Notes: generated from the sequence alone by a model not told the origin. A DNA stretch of 64,000 nt from Leptospira ellinghausenii (GCF_003114815.1 NZ_BFAZ01000011.1:15566-79565), one strand, 5' to 3'; counted from the first letter of the stretch, positions 43,803-53,680 are shown. Made by a program: numbers and translations.

Positions 43803-44682
43803 AACAACTACCACAGAAAATTCTATCTTGCTCTCAAATGGCGAGATCAATCCAAGTGCTTACGCAAAGGATCCAATCGAGAAACTAAAGAACCTTCGCA
43901 CATTGTTTCCACCAGAGAAATATAATATCGTTATGTTCTCTCAGTTTCTTATGAATTCTCTCCCGGAAGGGATCTCACTCAAGCCACAGTTTGTTACTGT
44001 TAGCGATGACGATCTTTGGGACGAAAAAAATGCATCAGGTGTTAAACTAACTGCGGGCCATGTTATGTTGAAATCCGAAAAGGTGATCAATATCGCTCAA
44101 GCAATCGGACTCCGGCTAGAAAAAGTTTTGGAAGAAGAAACAATACTCAATAAAATCCCTCACCTTCGAATTGAATACGTTGCCTCTCTCCGTTTACCAG
44201 ATGGCACAATAGTGAAATCATCGCCAGTTGGCAAAAGTCTACCCATTACTACAAAGGATGGCTCAAACCAAGCCCACATTTACGAGAACGTAGATCGAAA
44301 AGCAAAGAGAAATGCGATCAAAGAAATGCTCGCAATACCCACCCAGATGAAAAGGGAAGAAGCGCAGAAAATGTGGGTTTGTGTGAGAGCTGTTGTTGGT
44401 GATGGATCTACTGAATCTCAAGAAGTGGGAAAAACCATCGAGGCGTCTGCGACCGTTGCAACAGAGAACCTTTATGGAGATCCTACTCCAACAGTCCTGA
44501 AACCTTACACGGCCCAGGAATTTCAATCTTGGATTAAAGAATGCAATACCCAGGCACGTTGGGATGAACTTCGAGATTCACTATCAAGAGATATCATCGA
44601 AGAAGAATTAACTTTTCTAGGATTGAAAACATTACTCGCAAACAAATATCGCGAATTGAAACCAAAGGAGCAGAAGCTATGA
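43795..44682 (+). CDS. Early protein, possible recombination (annealing) factor
   Basis: 295 residues from ATG 43795, which has GGAG upstream. It has central YVASLRLPDGTIVKSSPVG and KAKRNAIKEMLAIP, a look similar to single-strand annealing proteins that lie next to SbcCD-type nucleases, and overlaps the nuclease gene by 4 bases. I do not see a certain family signature, so the role is a positional guess. Confidence 0.45.
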   Translation: MSETTTTENSILLSNGEINPSAYAKDPIEKLKNLRTLFPPEKYNIVMFSQFLMNSLPEGISLKPQFVTVSDDDLWDEKNASGVKLTAGHVMLKSEKVINIAQAIGLRLEKVLEEETILNKIPHLRIEYVASLRLPDGTIVKSSPVGKSLPITTKDGSNQAHIYENVDRKAKRNAIKEMLAIPTQMKREEAQKMWVCVRAVVGDGSTESQEVGKTIEASATVATENLYGDPTPTVLKPYTAQEFQSWIKECNTQARWDELRDSLSRDIIEEELTFLGLKTLLANKYRELKPKEQKL

Positions 44683-45839
44683 GTATCAAAATTGGTAACA
44701 TTGCGGACATCCACCTCCAAGGAGGTTTTGAATCCAAAGAAGCAATAGCTCTTCTCAGAGCAGGTGAGATTTTTCGGGAAACGAATGTGGATGTGGTAAG
44801 TGTAGGTGGCGATATCTTTGAAGATGTATCCACAGAAGAGCAAAGACTTGTTTTCAAAACATTCTTAGATGGTTTCCAAGGTCGAACTCCCATTCTAATT
44901 ACACGAGGAAATCATGATAAACCGAAAGAGCTACTTTCTTACCAGAACAGAAGCCAACTGCAGATCTATGTTTCAGAATATCCTGAAGTCTTAGATTTAT
45001 ATCTTGGTTCAGGAAAAGAAAAAGTTCGATTCTTGACTATCCCACATTACTCAGCCGGAGCCTTAGCACTTCAATCTCAGAGTGTTGAGCAATTGGGAGA
45101 AAAAGGAACGAATGCATTCATGGATCTCTTGGATGGTTACTATCAAAAAATTCAAAGATCGGACTGCCCTTGCTTTGTGCCTTTTCATGGAACAATTTCG
45201 GGTGCCAAATTGGATAACGATAAGATTCCGAGACTAAATGGAATTCACCTTCCTCTGGGGTTACTGGAGTCATTTGGCTGTCCGGTTGTCGGTGGCCACT
45301 ATCACAAAAAACAAAAAGTCGGTGGTAAGGTTTGGTACCCCGGATCGATTACTCGCCAAACATGGGGAGAGGCGAATGACGATAAAGGTATTCTCATCTG
45401 GTCCCTAAACGATGGAATTTGGTATGAGGAGCCTGAATTTATATCCTTAAATCCTGAGCCGATGATTTCCATATCCGCAAAATGGGACGGATCCCGTTTT
45501 ATTGGAGAATCTGGAGAAGAGATCAATCTTGAAAAGATTTCTGAAAACAGTGCAAAATTGAGATTCCGATACACCGTAGAGAAAGAACTCACCCACACGG
45601 TTCCAACTAACATTAAAGAAATTCTCTCTGTAGTAGATCCATCGGTTAAAATTGAAAAAACTACAATCACAAAAATTGCAGTTCGAAATGAGGAGATTGC
45701 AAAGACAAACGATATCGAAGAATCTCTTCGAATCTATTTTAAAAGCAAAGGCATGGATGATTCGGAAATCGAAACACATCTCGAAGAACGTCGGGCAATC
45801 AAAGAGTCCCAAGAAACCAAAGAAAAGGTGGCAGCATGA
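44679..45839 (+). CDS. sbcD: SbcD/Mre11-like nuclease
   Basis: 386 residues. Metallophosphoesterase motifs in order: GNIADIHLQG near 6, VGGDIFED near 43, ITRGNHDKP near 75, PFHGTISGA near 168 and VVGGHYHKKQ near 205. With its partner it makes an Mre11/Rad50-type end-processing complex for replication or recombination. Overlaps the SbcC gene by 4 bases. Confidence 0.85.
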   Translation: MSIKIGNIADIHLQGGFESKEAIALLRAGEIFRETNVDVVSVGGDIFEDVSTEEQRLVFKTFLDGFQGRTPILITRGNHDKPKELLSYQNRSQLQIYVSEYPEVLDLYLGSGKEKVRFLTIPHYSAGALALQSQSVEQLGEKGTNAFMDLLDGYYQKIQRSDCPCFVPFHGTISGAKLDNDKIPRLNGIHLPLGLLESFGCPVVGGHYHKKQKVGGKVWYPGSITRQTWGEANDDKGILIWSLNDGIWYEEPEFISLNPEPMISISAKWDGSRFIGESGEEINLEKISENSAKLRFRYTVEKELTHTVPTNIKEILSVVDPSVKIEKTTITKIAVRNEEIAKTNDIEESLRIYFKSKGMDDSEIETHLEERRAIKESQETKEKVAA

Positions 45840-48175
45840 AAATTCTAGAAATCAAAAACAAAGGATCTATCGCTTTCCCAGAGGGCATCACATGGACTCC
45901 CGGGAATGAGGCAAAAATTGCAATCGTTGGCGATAACGGATCAGGAAAGACCACTCTCCTTGATACGATTTCGATGGCATTCTATGGAGTAACACCAAAC
46001 AGACGTTCCGAATCTGGAAGAGAAGAAGGTGCCATTTACGGATGCTTTAAAGCTAAATCTTCCTCGATTGAAGTGAAGGCGGAGATCGGTGGGAAAATAA
46101 TCCACGTGAAGAGGCTGATCGATCCTATTGCTAAAACTCAAAAGCCCTATCTTTATGTAGATGGAAAAGCAGTAACAGAAGGAAAACTCAAAGAGTTCCA
46201 GGAAAAGTTTTTGGAACACACAGATCTTCCACAGGATCTTTTCCTTTCTGCTCTTTACCATTCTCAAAAAGGGAAGGGTCACATTGTCTCCCTGGACCAA
46301 GCAGGATCTAGAGAACTACTCGGAAATCTATTGGGATTTCAAGAATATGATTCGGAATTCGATCTACTCGAAAGCGAAAGGAAGGTGCTAGAATCAAATA
46401 TTGCCACAGATGATCTATTGTTTAAAAATTTAAACTTTATCATCGAAGGTGAGGAAAATGCCAAAGAAAGTCTTCAGGTTTTTGAATCTGATAAAGTTAG
46501 AATAGATTCAGAATTGGCATCTTTGGAAAAAACTCTCTCCGATATTCAACAGAGATTGGCAGAATATAAATCTGAATCGTCCGATGTTCAGGCACTCATC
46601 GAGTCCAGGACTTTTACCGAAAAGGAAATTAAAGTTCTTGAGGATGAGATCGCCGATATCTCCGAGAGACTGAAAAATAACCAAGCATTAAAAGCCAAAG
46701 AGAAAGAGATTCGCTCAGCCGTTGAAAAAAAATCAATTTTGGAAGGAGAAATTTCTGAACTTGAAAATCATATAGTTTTGGCCCAAAACCAAATAGATTC
46801 TGCAACCAAAGAGATCGAAGAATTCAATAAAACTTTAAAGATTGAAATTGAGGAACTTGAGTCTGAGAAGGAAGCAGCGAGAAAGAATTCCGATACATTA
46901 AATTCCTCATGGTCAGATCAAAGAAGTAAGGTTGCCAAACTGGAATCTGAAATCACAGAATGTGAAAATAAGGCCAGTCTACTTCAGAGAGTACCATGTA
47001 ATGGTGTAGAAGTCTCAGGAAAGCAACTGAACGAATCCTGTGAATTACTAGCCGATGCCGTAAAATCAAAAGAGAAAATTGCATCTCTGAAAAGCGAACA
47101 CGACGAACTTCTAAAAGAAATGGAGCAAGAAGTTCTCAAAATCGAAAAGTTCAAAGAAGAAATGAAATCAATTGATTCTCTGAAACTAACTTTGTCTTCG
47201 AAGCTGAAAACCTTTGATTCCCTTACAGATGAGCGAGTAAAACTCGAGAACCTTAAAATGGAAATCAAGGTGAAAAAGGACGAAATCACTAGCTATACTG
47301 ATGCTCTTAAAAACTTGGCCCATTTGGATCTCGTAGACGAAAGGATTAGAGATTATCAGGCAAAAATTGAAATCGCTTCCAATAAGAAATCGGAATTAGA
47401 TTCCAAATTATCGGGATTGGCTCTTTTAATTACCGCAAAACAGTCCCAAGTTGATGGACAACTTCTAATAGAGAAAGAACTTGCTGACGCAAAGCTCAAA
47501 AAAGATGAAATGAGTAAGCGACGTGACGAGATACTGACCGAAGTCTCTAAGCTAGAAACCAAACTCAAACAGATTGAGGAATCCAAAGAAAAGTTGGAAG
47601 CTTTCGGTACACCCAAAAAATTGGAAAGATTGGGACGACTTAGAAATCTCTGCGAAGCCCTTTCTCCGAAAGGTATCCGGGCTCTTAAATTGGATGCTTC
47701 TGGACCTGAAATTTCTGCAACAATTAACGAAGTTCTTTCCGAATGTTACGGATCCAGATTTCAGGTATCTTTCAAAACTACCAAAGAAACTGGTAAAGGA
47801 ACGGTAAAAGAAGATTTTTCCATCGCAGTTTATGACGAAGAAACCGGAGAAGAAACCTTTGTAGATAACAAATCCGGTGGCCAGGAAGCCATCATTAAAG
47901 AAGGGATCTCCCTCGGAGTGGCCGTCTATAAGATCCAAAAAACAGGGAAGGCTATCGAGACACTGATTCGTGATGAAGCAGACGGTGGCCTCACTCCAGA
48001 GAACGCCAAATTATATCAAAAAATGTTAGATAAGGCTATGGTGCTTGGTGGATTCAAGCAGGTGATCTTTGTTTCCCACAAACCTGAAATCCAAAACTTA
48101 GCTGATGCGGTTTTCAAAGTGGGAGAAGGCAAAATTGCAGAATTATCTTTAGAAGATAAAGGGATGGATTTCTAA
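45836..48175 (+). CDS. sbcC: SbcC/Rad50-like ATPase
   Basis: 779 residues, shorter than bacterial SbcC. Walker A VGDNGSGKTTLL near residue 32, signature NKSGGQEAI near 684, Walker B-like ETLIRDEADGGL near 710, and VSHKPEIQN near 750. Between them are two long coiled-coil arms. At the turn, near residue 385, is PCNGVEVSGKQLNESC, where a zinc hook (usually C-x2-C) is expected; the two Cys are 13 residues apart. Confidence 0.85.
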   Translation: MKILEIKNKGSIAFPEGITWTPGNEAKIAIVGDNGSGKTTLLDTISMAFYGVTPNRRSESGREEGAIYGCFKAKSSSIEVKAEIGGKIIHVKRLIDPIAKTQKPYLYVDGKAVTEGKLKEFQEKFLEHTDLPQDLFLSALYHSQKGKGHIVSLDQAGSRELLGNLLGFQEYDSEFDLLESERKVLESNIATDDLLFKNLNFIIEGEENAKESLQVFESDKVRIDSELASLEKTLSDIQQRLAEYKSESSDVQALIESRTFTEKEIKVLEDEIADISERLKNNQALKAKEKEIRSAVEKKSILEGEISELENHIVLAQNQIDSATKEIEEFNKTLKIEIEELESEKEAARKNSDTLNSSWSDQRSKVAKLESEITECENKASLLQRVPCNGVEVSGKQLNESCELLADAVKSKEKIASLKSEHDELLKEMEQEVLKIEKFKEEMKSIDSLKLTLSSKLKTFDSLTDERVKLENLKMEIKVKKDEITSYTDALKNLAHLDLVDERIRDYQAKIEIASNKKSELDSKLSGLALLITAKQSQVDGQLLIEKELADAKLKKDEMSKRRDEILTEVSKLETKLKQIEESKEKLEAFGTPKKLERLGRLRNLCEALSPKGIRALKLDASGPEISATINEVLSECYGSRFQVSFKTTKETGKGTVKEDFSIAVYDEETGEETFVDNKSGGQEAIIKEGISLGVAVYKIQKTGKAIETLIRDEADGGLTPENAKLYQKMLDKAMVLGGFKQVIFVSHKPEIQNLADAVFKVGEGKIAELSLEDKGMDF

Positions 48176-48176
48176 T

Positions 48177-48443
48177 ATGAATTTTCAGGCGAAAGATCTA
48201 ATGGAGTTAGTTGGAAACAAAAAGCCAACTAATGTGCGAAGAAGATTTGTTATTCGGCTATTGAACTGCATACGTGATTTACGTTCAAATGCATGTATTC
48301 AAAAGAAACAAATTCAGTATCTTCTTAATCAAATTGAACAACGTGATAAGATGATCGATGAATTGAGAGAAAAGAACATTGCACTTTTGAGTCAAAGACT
48401 ATCAGAACAAAGACCTTTTCAAAGAGTAAATATTGTAGCGTAG
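48177..48443 (+). CDS. Small helical protein, unknown
   Basis: 88 residues, all helical and basic in the middle (NVRRRFVIRLLNCIRDLRS), with a coiled-coil C-half (QIEQRDKMIDELREKNIALL). Starts one base after the SbcC stop. Not recognised. Confidence 0.55.
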   Translation: MNFQAKDLMELVGNKKPTNVRRRFVIRLLNCIRDLRSNACIQKKQIQYLLNQIEQRDKMIDELREKNIALLSQRLSEQRPFQRVNIVA

Positions 48444-48452
48444 GGTAAGAAA

Positions 48453-48587
48453 ATGGAATTGATCTTGTATGGACTATTAATGTGTATTTTAAGTTTTTCC
48501 TTTGGTTATTTTTTCGGGAATCGAAAAATACCTTCAAAATCAGGTGTAAGCGTTATCAAGAATACACCTCGTAACTTTTTATCCTAA
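48453..48587 (+). CDS. Tiny single-pass membrane protein
   Basis: 44 residues: MELILYGLLMCILSFSFGYFFG is a transmembrane helix, followed by a basic tail. TAGGGTAAGAAA precedes the ATG. It lies in a gap between two good genes. Function unknown. Confidence 0.5.
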   Translation: MELILYGLLMCILSFSFGYFFGNRKIPSKSGVSVIKNTPRNFLS

Positions 48588-48606
48588 CAAGAGACATATA
48601 AAAATT

Positions 48607-49482
48607 ATGGAACAACAAAAATTAGACAGACACAAATTTAATCTTTATCCGCAAATGAATCCGACAGAGTTTAAAGAACTTGTCGAATCAATTCATAAAA
48701 ATGGGTTCGATAATTCAAACCCAATCATTCTTTTTGAGGGTAAAATCATCGATGGTTGGAATAGGTACTTGGCATCAGTTGAAGCAGGGAAACGATTCTC
48801 AACAAAAGTATTCAAAGGAAATAAAGAGGATGCACTTACCTTTATTCTACGTGCGAACATTCGTAGAAACTTAACGGCCTCGCAAAAGGCAACTCTTGCA
48901 AGCGAGTATTTACCTCTTTTGGAAGAAGCAGCCAAAGCAAGGAAAGAAGCCGGGAAGAAAACAGATTCCGAAAAAGGTCGCTCCACTCAAAAAGCCGCAC
49001 AACTATTCGATACGAATGAAAAATATGTAGAGAAAGCAAAGAAGCTGAAAAAAGAAAATCCTGTCGAATTTGAGAAAGTCAAAGCTGGCGAAAAATCAAT
49101 AGGTCAGGCAACCAAGAAGCAGGAAGAGAAAAAGAAAACACCGAAATCTAAAACAGTGAAGATAGAGGGAGCTTACGAAAACGCTCCAAACAATTGGGAC
49201 AAAATTTCAGGAGTATTGGCAGTTCACCTTGATGAAACTATCAATTTCCATAGATCTTTCAATGCCTTTATTCCGAATCCAGGAAAGGATTTTCTAAAGC
49301 TTTGGCAAGAGCATGAATCAGTAATGAAAAAACTTCGTTCTTGGTGTATTGATGTGGCAAAGAAGTGTACTCACTGTCACGGCACTACCCAAGTTACCAT
49401 CGATAAAAATGGTAACTATGATCCGAAAGGAACACCAGCACCTTGTAATAAGTGTATGAATGGATTTGCAGGTGACTTATGA
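48607..49482 (+). CDS. ParB-like protein with C-terminal zinc-finger pattern
   Basis: 291 residues. ParB/sulfiredoxin-type N-terminus: NPTEFKELVESIHKNGFDNSNPIILFEGKIIDGWNRYLASVEAG, then FILRANIRRNLTASQKATLA, and a helix-turn-helix-like TQKAAQLFDTNEKYVEKAKKLKK. The C-terminus has C-x2-C-x-G and C-x2-C (KCTHCHGTT ... APCNKCMNG), a rubredoxin-like knuckle. Such proteins occur in phage replication operons. Overlaps the helicase by 4 bases. Confidence 0.65.
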   Translation: MEQQKLDRHKFNLYPQMNPTEFKELVESIHKNGFDNSNPIILFEGKIIDGWNRYLASVEAGKRFSTKVFKGNKEDALTFILRANIRRNLTASQKATLASEYLPLLEEAAKARKEAGKKTDSEKGRSTQKAAQLFDTNEKYVEKAKKLKKENPVEFEKVKAGEKSIGQATKKQEEKKKTPKSKTVKIEGAYENAPNNWDKISGVLAVHLDETINFHRSFNAFIPNPGKDFLKLWQEHESVMKKLRSWCIDVAKKCTHCHGTTQVTIDKNGNYDPKGTPAPCNKCMNGFAGDL

Positions 49483-50984
49483 GTGCTGAACCATCTTTAT
49501 TCCAAAAACCAACGTTTCATTATACATTGAAACCATACCAATCGAAGGCTGTCGGCAGCGCAGTGCGCTTATTAGAGGAAGGAAAAAATCCTTTGATAAT
49601 TATGGCAACAGGTACTGGAAAAACGGTTGTTGGTTCTTCTATTATCAAAGAAAGAATTTCCCGTGGGAAAAAAATCCTATGGCTTGCACACCGAGAAGAG
49701 TTGATCGATCAAGCAAAATCGCAGATTGACAACATTTGCCAAATTAACAGTGGTTTAGAAAGAGCCGAACACCGCGCCAATCTGACCGAGAATGTGATAG
49801 TAGGATCGGTGCCTACCCTAAGAAAATCCAGGCTAGATTCTAGGTTCTCGGATTTCAGGATTGATGACATCATTATTGATGAATGCCATCATGCAACCGC
49901 AGACTCTTACCAAACAATCATTGAGTTCTTTCAATCCAGATTCGGTTCTAATGTTGTAGGATTAACTGCAACGCCCGATGGTGCCAAAGGTGGTGGCTTA
50001 AAGAGTATTTTTTCTGACATCGCTTATAACTACTCGTTACTTGAGGCTATTAAAGATGGAAACCTGTGTAATTTAATTGGAGTCAAGGTTGACTGTGATA
50101 TTGATTTATCTGGAATACGAACTGTTGCGGGAGACTTGGATCAAGGAGCACTTGATGATGTGATGTCTTCCAAAATTCTCAATATTGCCGAAGGAGTATT
50201 AATGGAAACAATCGGGCGTAGAACTATCGTTTTTACCGTGTCTGTCCGAATGGCGGTCATGCTTGAGGCAATTCTTAAAGAAAATGGGATCAAAGCAAAG
50301 GCATTATCAGCAGAATCTAGTGTTGAGGAAAGAAGATACGCAATTTCTCAATTCAGAAGGGGAGAAATTACTCACCTACTTAACTGTGCCCTTTTCACGG
50401 AAGGTTTTGATTGTCCGGAGATTGAGGCGGTAGTCATCGCTTGCCCTACAAAATCGAGAACAAAGTATTCACAAATGGTTGGGCGAGGCACCCGTTTATC
50501 ACCCGGTAAATCACATTGTTTGTTGGTTGAATTTGGTTACCAAGCGAATCAACACCAATTAGTGAAACCATTTGATCTCTTTATCACAGAGAATTATAGC
50601 CCAGAAGTTCGGAAAGAAGCAGAAAGACTCAGTTCTCTAAAACCAAACTACTACATGCTCGAATTGTTGGAACTTGCTAAGGAGAACTTAAGAAAATCAG
50701 CTCTGGATAGTGTAAAAATTGTTCAATATGGTTCAACGTATTATGATCCTTTCGCTTTATTAGAGCTCAAAGGCAAGGCGTATGATCAGGAATTAGATCT
50801 TGAATATGAGGGAAGAAGGCTAAGTAATGCTGAAGGCTCAATCACTTCTAAACAAAAAGAGATCTTAGCAAAACTTAAAGTTATAAATACAGAGAAGATG
50901 TCTGTCGCGAGTGCGTCTCTTGTAATTTCTATCTTTGCTAACAACGGATGGAGCGCCGAAAAAGTTCTAAGGAATTCCAAATGA
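49479..50984 (+). CDS. SF2 DEAH-box helicase
   Basis: 501 residues. Motif I MATGTGKTVV near 47, Ia WLAHREELIDQA, II IIIDECHHAT near 130 (DECH), III GLTATPDG, V-like LLNCALFTEGFDCPEIEAVVI near 305 and VI QMVGRGTRLSP. A DNA or RNA unwinding role in phage replication, comparable to UvsW or RecG-like phage helicases. Family assignment is clear. Confidence 0.85.
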   Translation: MSAEPSLFQKPTFHYTLKPYQSKAVGSAVRLLEEGKNPLIIMATGTGKTVVGSSIIKERISRGKKILWLAHREELIDQAKSQIDNICQINSGLERAEHRANLTENVIVGSVPTLRKSRLDSRFSDFRIDDIIIDECHHATADSYQTIIEFFQSRFGSNVVGLTATPDGAKGGGLKSIFSDIAYNYSLLEAIKDGNLCNLIGVKVDCDIDLSGIRTVAGDLDQGALDDVMSSKILNIAEGVLMETIGRRTIVFTVSVRMAVMLEAILKENGIKAKALSAESSVEERRYAISQFRRGEITHLLNCALFTEGFDCPEIEAVVIACPTKSRTKYSQMVGRGTRLSPGKSHCLLVEFGYQANQHQLVKPFDLFITENYSPEVRKEAERLSSLKPNYYMLELLELAKENLRKSALDSVKIVQYGSTYYDPFALLELKGKAYDQELDLEYEGRRLSNAEGSITSKQKEILAKLKVINTEKMSVASASLVISIFANNGWSAEKVLRNSK

Positions 50985-51472
50985 AAAATTTACCTAAATC
51001 CCAGACTGAGATTAAGCCAAATGAGTATTGGTCGAAAATGCCGTTGTCGGCTCCTCTTTACATTAGGTGTCCAAATAAACTTTTCATATATGGTCTCCTG
51101 CTTTTTAAAATAGGGAACCAGGGATCCTGGTCTGGACGCATCAATAAGATAGTAGAGATTGCAAACGAGAACACTCCACTTTCACAGAAAAGATGGACCT
51201 ATGCTAGAGTAGAATACATTCTCCGGTGGCTTCGGAAGGAAGGCTGGATTAAGGCAGATAGACCCGCAAGAAATAAGGCATTGGTTTACAGTGCGTCAAA
51301 ACCTACGGATGTGCTGCCGATGGAAGAAACGAAAACAGTAGTTCGAATACAAAATGTCTCGGCCTCTGTTTATGTTAAACGCACAGAATATGATTTAGAT
51401 CGGGATCCCGAATCTATCAGAATATTGGAGGAATTCGATGCAGCAATTGGCCACAAATTCACTAAATCCTAA
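50981..51472 (+). CDS. Winged-helix protein, unknown
   Basis: 163 residues from ATG 50981, overlapping the helicase stop by 4 bases; a longer frame from 50948 lies inside the helicase. RWTYARVEYILRWLRKEGWIKADRPARNKALVYSA looks like a winged helix. May bind DNA in replication or transcription control. Confidence 0.5.
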   Translation: MKNLPKSQTEIKPNEYWSKMPLSAPLYIRCPNKLFIYGLLLFKIGNQGSWSGRINKIVEIANENTPLSQKRWTYARVEYILRWLRKEGWIKADRPARNKALVYSASKPTDVLPMEETKTVVRIQNVSASVYVKRTEYDLDRDPESIRILEEFDAAIGHKFTKS

Positions 51473-51695
51473 GAATAATTTCAGCGAAAACCCGGAGGCA
51501 TTTCTTTTGGAACATTGCGGGAATCTAGTTGCAGTTGGTGGTGGTAGTCTCGAAGAACGAATTTTATTTTTCGTTCGGAGGTTGAAAAAACTAAAAGCCT
51601 ACGTTCCCCCTTTGGATTTGAACAAATTCCCAATAGAACTTCACACTGAAAAAATTAAAACCATGTGTGGTTTTCTTCAGAAGGATGCAGCATGA
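51438..51695 (+). CDS. Small early protein, unknown
   Basis: 85 residues, strong ribosome site GGAGGAATTCG before ATG 51438. Ends with the stop overlapping the methylase start. Sequence has ILFFVRRLKKLKAYVPPLDLNKF. It overlaps the winged-helix gene by 35 bases. Not recognised. Confidence 0.5.
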   Translation: MQQLATNSLNPKNNFSENPEAFLLEHCGNLVAVGGGSLEERILFFVRRLKKLKAYVPPLDLNKFPIELHTEKIKTMCGFLQKDAA

Positions 51696-52552
51696 ATCGT
51701 CCGGCATTAAAGTATAATGGTGGGAAATTCAGACTTCGAGAATGGATACTTTCACATTTTCCAAAACATCAAGTCTATGTTGAAATGTCTTGTGGAGCGA
51801 GTAGCGTTCTTCTTTCGAAAGATCGTTCAAAAGTAGAAGTGGCCAATGACTTAGATGGGAATATCACAACATTTTTTTCCGTTTTAAGAGATGAACCCAA
51901 AAAACTAATTAGAAAAATTAGTCTCACTCCTTACTCGGAAAGATCCCTGAAGTATGCATTGGATACGATTGATTCTACAGAAGATCCTATTGATCGTGCT
52001 TGGAAATTCTATACAATCTGTTGGATGTCGATGCGAGCTAATGATGTTCGAAAATCAAATATCGATTTCCGTGCAAAAGGTAATCTTGCAGAGGAAGGTG
52101 GCCACAATCCGGCACGTTTGTTTTCTAAAATCAAACACCTCTATAAAATCTCCGAAAGATTGAGAGGAGTTTTCATTTTGGAAAAAAATGCAATCGAACT
52201 GACTAAAATTTATGATTCAGAAGGCACTTTGTTTTACCTTGATTTACCTTATTTGGCAGAATCCAGAAATACAAAGAGCTTATACACCAAAGAATTTTCT
52301 CAAGTTGAACAACATGTAAGTGTACTTGAGACTTTAACAAAAATCAAAGGTATGGCTGTTGTTAGCCATTATCCTCATCCCGTTTACGACGAAATCTTTT
52401 CCGGATGGGAAGTAGTTACGAAAAGTACCTTAGCAAATTCAATGCAAAAAAGAAAAACGAGAAATTCTAACGAAAGGGTAGAGGCACTTTATTTAAGTCC
52501 CTTGGCGTCACAGAATCTTCATCCAAGTTTATTTCAGGAGATAGCAGTATGA
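51692..52552 (+). CDS. D12-class DNA adenine methylase, variant motif IV
   Basis: 286 residues from ATG 51692. Motif X/I region RPALKYNGGKFRLREWIL ... VEMSCGASSVLL near 3-45 is typical of Dam-type D12 methylases (expected PFxGxG reads SCGASSV). The catalytic motif IV, normally DPPY, is here DLPY in FYLDLPYL near 188. It would methylate adenine, for protection or regulation, if the variant is active. Confidence 0.75.
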   Translation: MNRPALKYNGGKFRLREWILSHFPKHQVYVEMSCGASSVLLSKDRSKVEVANDLDGNITTFFSVLRDEPKKLIRKISLTPYSERSLKYALDTIDSTEDPIDRAWKFYTICWMSMRANDVRKSNIDFRAKGNLAEEGGHNPARLFSKIKHLYKISERLRGVFILEKNAIELTKIYDSEGTLFYLDLPYLAESRNTKSLYTKEFSQVEQHVSVLETLTKIKGMAVVSHYPHPVYDEIFSGWEVVTKSTLANSMQKRKTRNSNERVEALYLSPLASQNLHPSLFQEIAV

Positions 52553-53001
52553 AAGGAAAATACGCTGAGAACACAGAGGTATCTTCGGACAGATCAAAAT
52601 CCGAGATTGAGAAAACTCTGCGAAAATACGGAGCTAAAGAGTTCGTCTCAGGTTGGAATGATAACCAAGCAATGATTCTTTTTAGTATGGAAGGCAGAAA
52701 GGTTAAGTTTCTATTACCACTTCCGCCAAAATCAGATTTCTCGAAAACGGAAACCGGAAGGGCGCGAAAGCCCAATCAGATTGAAGAAGCATACGAGCAA
52801 GGGATTAGGCAAAGATGGCGAGCACTTAGCTTAGCCATAAAAGCAAAACTTGAGATGCTGGAATGTGGAATTGCGACATTTGATGAAGAGTTTCTTCCAT
52901 ACATTGTAATGCCAAATGGAAGCACAGTGGCAGAGGAGGTAATCCCGAAAGTAAAGCAGGCTTACCTAGATGGAAAGCAACCTCAGATTTTAATTGGATA
53001 G
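52549..53001 (+). CDS. Conserved phage early protein, unknown
   Basis: 150 residues, ATGA overlap with the methylase. Contains RQRWRALSLAIKAKLEMLECGIATFDEEFLPYIVMPNGSTVAEEVIPKV, a pattern I recall from small proteins in phage replication regions where 'EFLPYIVLPDGRTV' recurs. Possibly part of the replisome. Function is not known to me. Confidence 0.6.
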   Translation: MKGKYAENTEVSSDRSKSEIEKTLRKYGAKEFVSGWNDNQAMILFSMEGRKVKFLLPLPPKSDFSKTETGRARKPNQIEEAYEQGIRQRWRALSLAIKAKLEMLECGIATFDEEFLPYIVMPNGSTVAEEVIPKVKQAYLDGKQPQILIG

Positions 53002-53033
53002 TTTTTATTTTTAAAAAAGGAGAATAAAATAAA

Positions 53034-53666
53034 ATGAGTAATTTAAGAGTAAAGTGGAATCGAGTGGTTCTATGGTTTGTATCTTTATGGGATGCAATAA
53101 ATGAATTAGGAAAAGGGAACCCTAAAAAGGTGGAAACTGTAAAAGTCAGACAGGATAATACAATAATCTATGATGCAGCAAAAGTTTTTTTAGCAAAAAA
53201 AACAAAGTTCAAAAAAGGTGATATTGTTCAATGGATCCCGGAATGCAAAACTCACCAAGTTCCTTCAACTGAAGAATTTGCAGTGGTCGTTGGATTTGAT
53301 TTGCCAAAATTTCCAGAAAATCAGGAAAGAACAAATGCAATTCATCATCTTGATATCAAATTACTTGTTCAACACGACAATGGGAATTGTTATATTTTCC
53401 CCTTTGAATCTTGGAGATTTAGAAGAGTGGGATCCATTTTTCTAGATTCTGAAACAAAGAAGAAAAAATCTGGGAAGAAACCTTCTGCTAAAAAGAAATC
53501 AGCGGTAAAGAAGCGTTCGAGAATCAATAAACTTCGAAATGATAAACCGAGAGGACTGGAAGCTATCCAGCAATTCCCTCAAGAGGAAGTAGCGGATCAG
53601 ATCGTAAAACCTGTTAAAAAGAGAACTAAAAGGATCCAGGCAGCGGATTCAATAGCTGTAGCATAA
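53034..53666 (+). CDS. Protein with Lys-rich, histone-like tail
   Basis: 210 residues. AAAAAAGGAG is a good ribosome site. The first 140 residues form a beta-rich domain (FKKGDIVQWIPECKTHQVPSTEEFAVVVGFDL), the tail is rich in Lys, Arg and Ala (KKSGKKPSAKKKSAVKKRS), like a histone H1-type tail that would bind nucleic acid. Confidence 0.55.
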   Translation: MSNLRVKWNRVVLWFVSLWDAINELGKGNPKKVETVKVRQDNTIIYDAAKVFLAKKTKFKKGDIVQWIPECKTHQVPSTEEFAVVVGFDLPKFPENQERTNAIHHLDIKLLVQHDNGNCYIFPFESWRFRRVGSIFLDSETKKKKSGKKPSAKKKSAVKKRSRINKLRNDKPRGLEAIQQFPQEEVADQIVKPVKKRTKRIQAADSIAVA

Positions 53667-53680
53667 ACAACATTTCAAAT

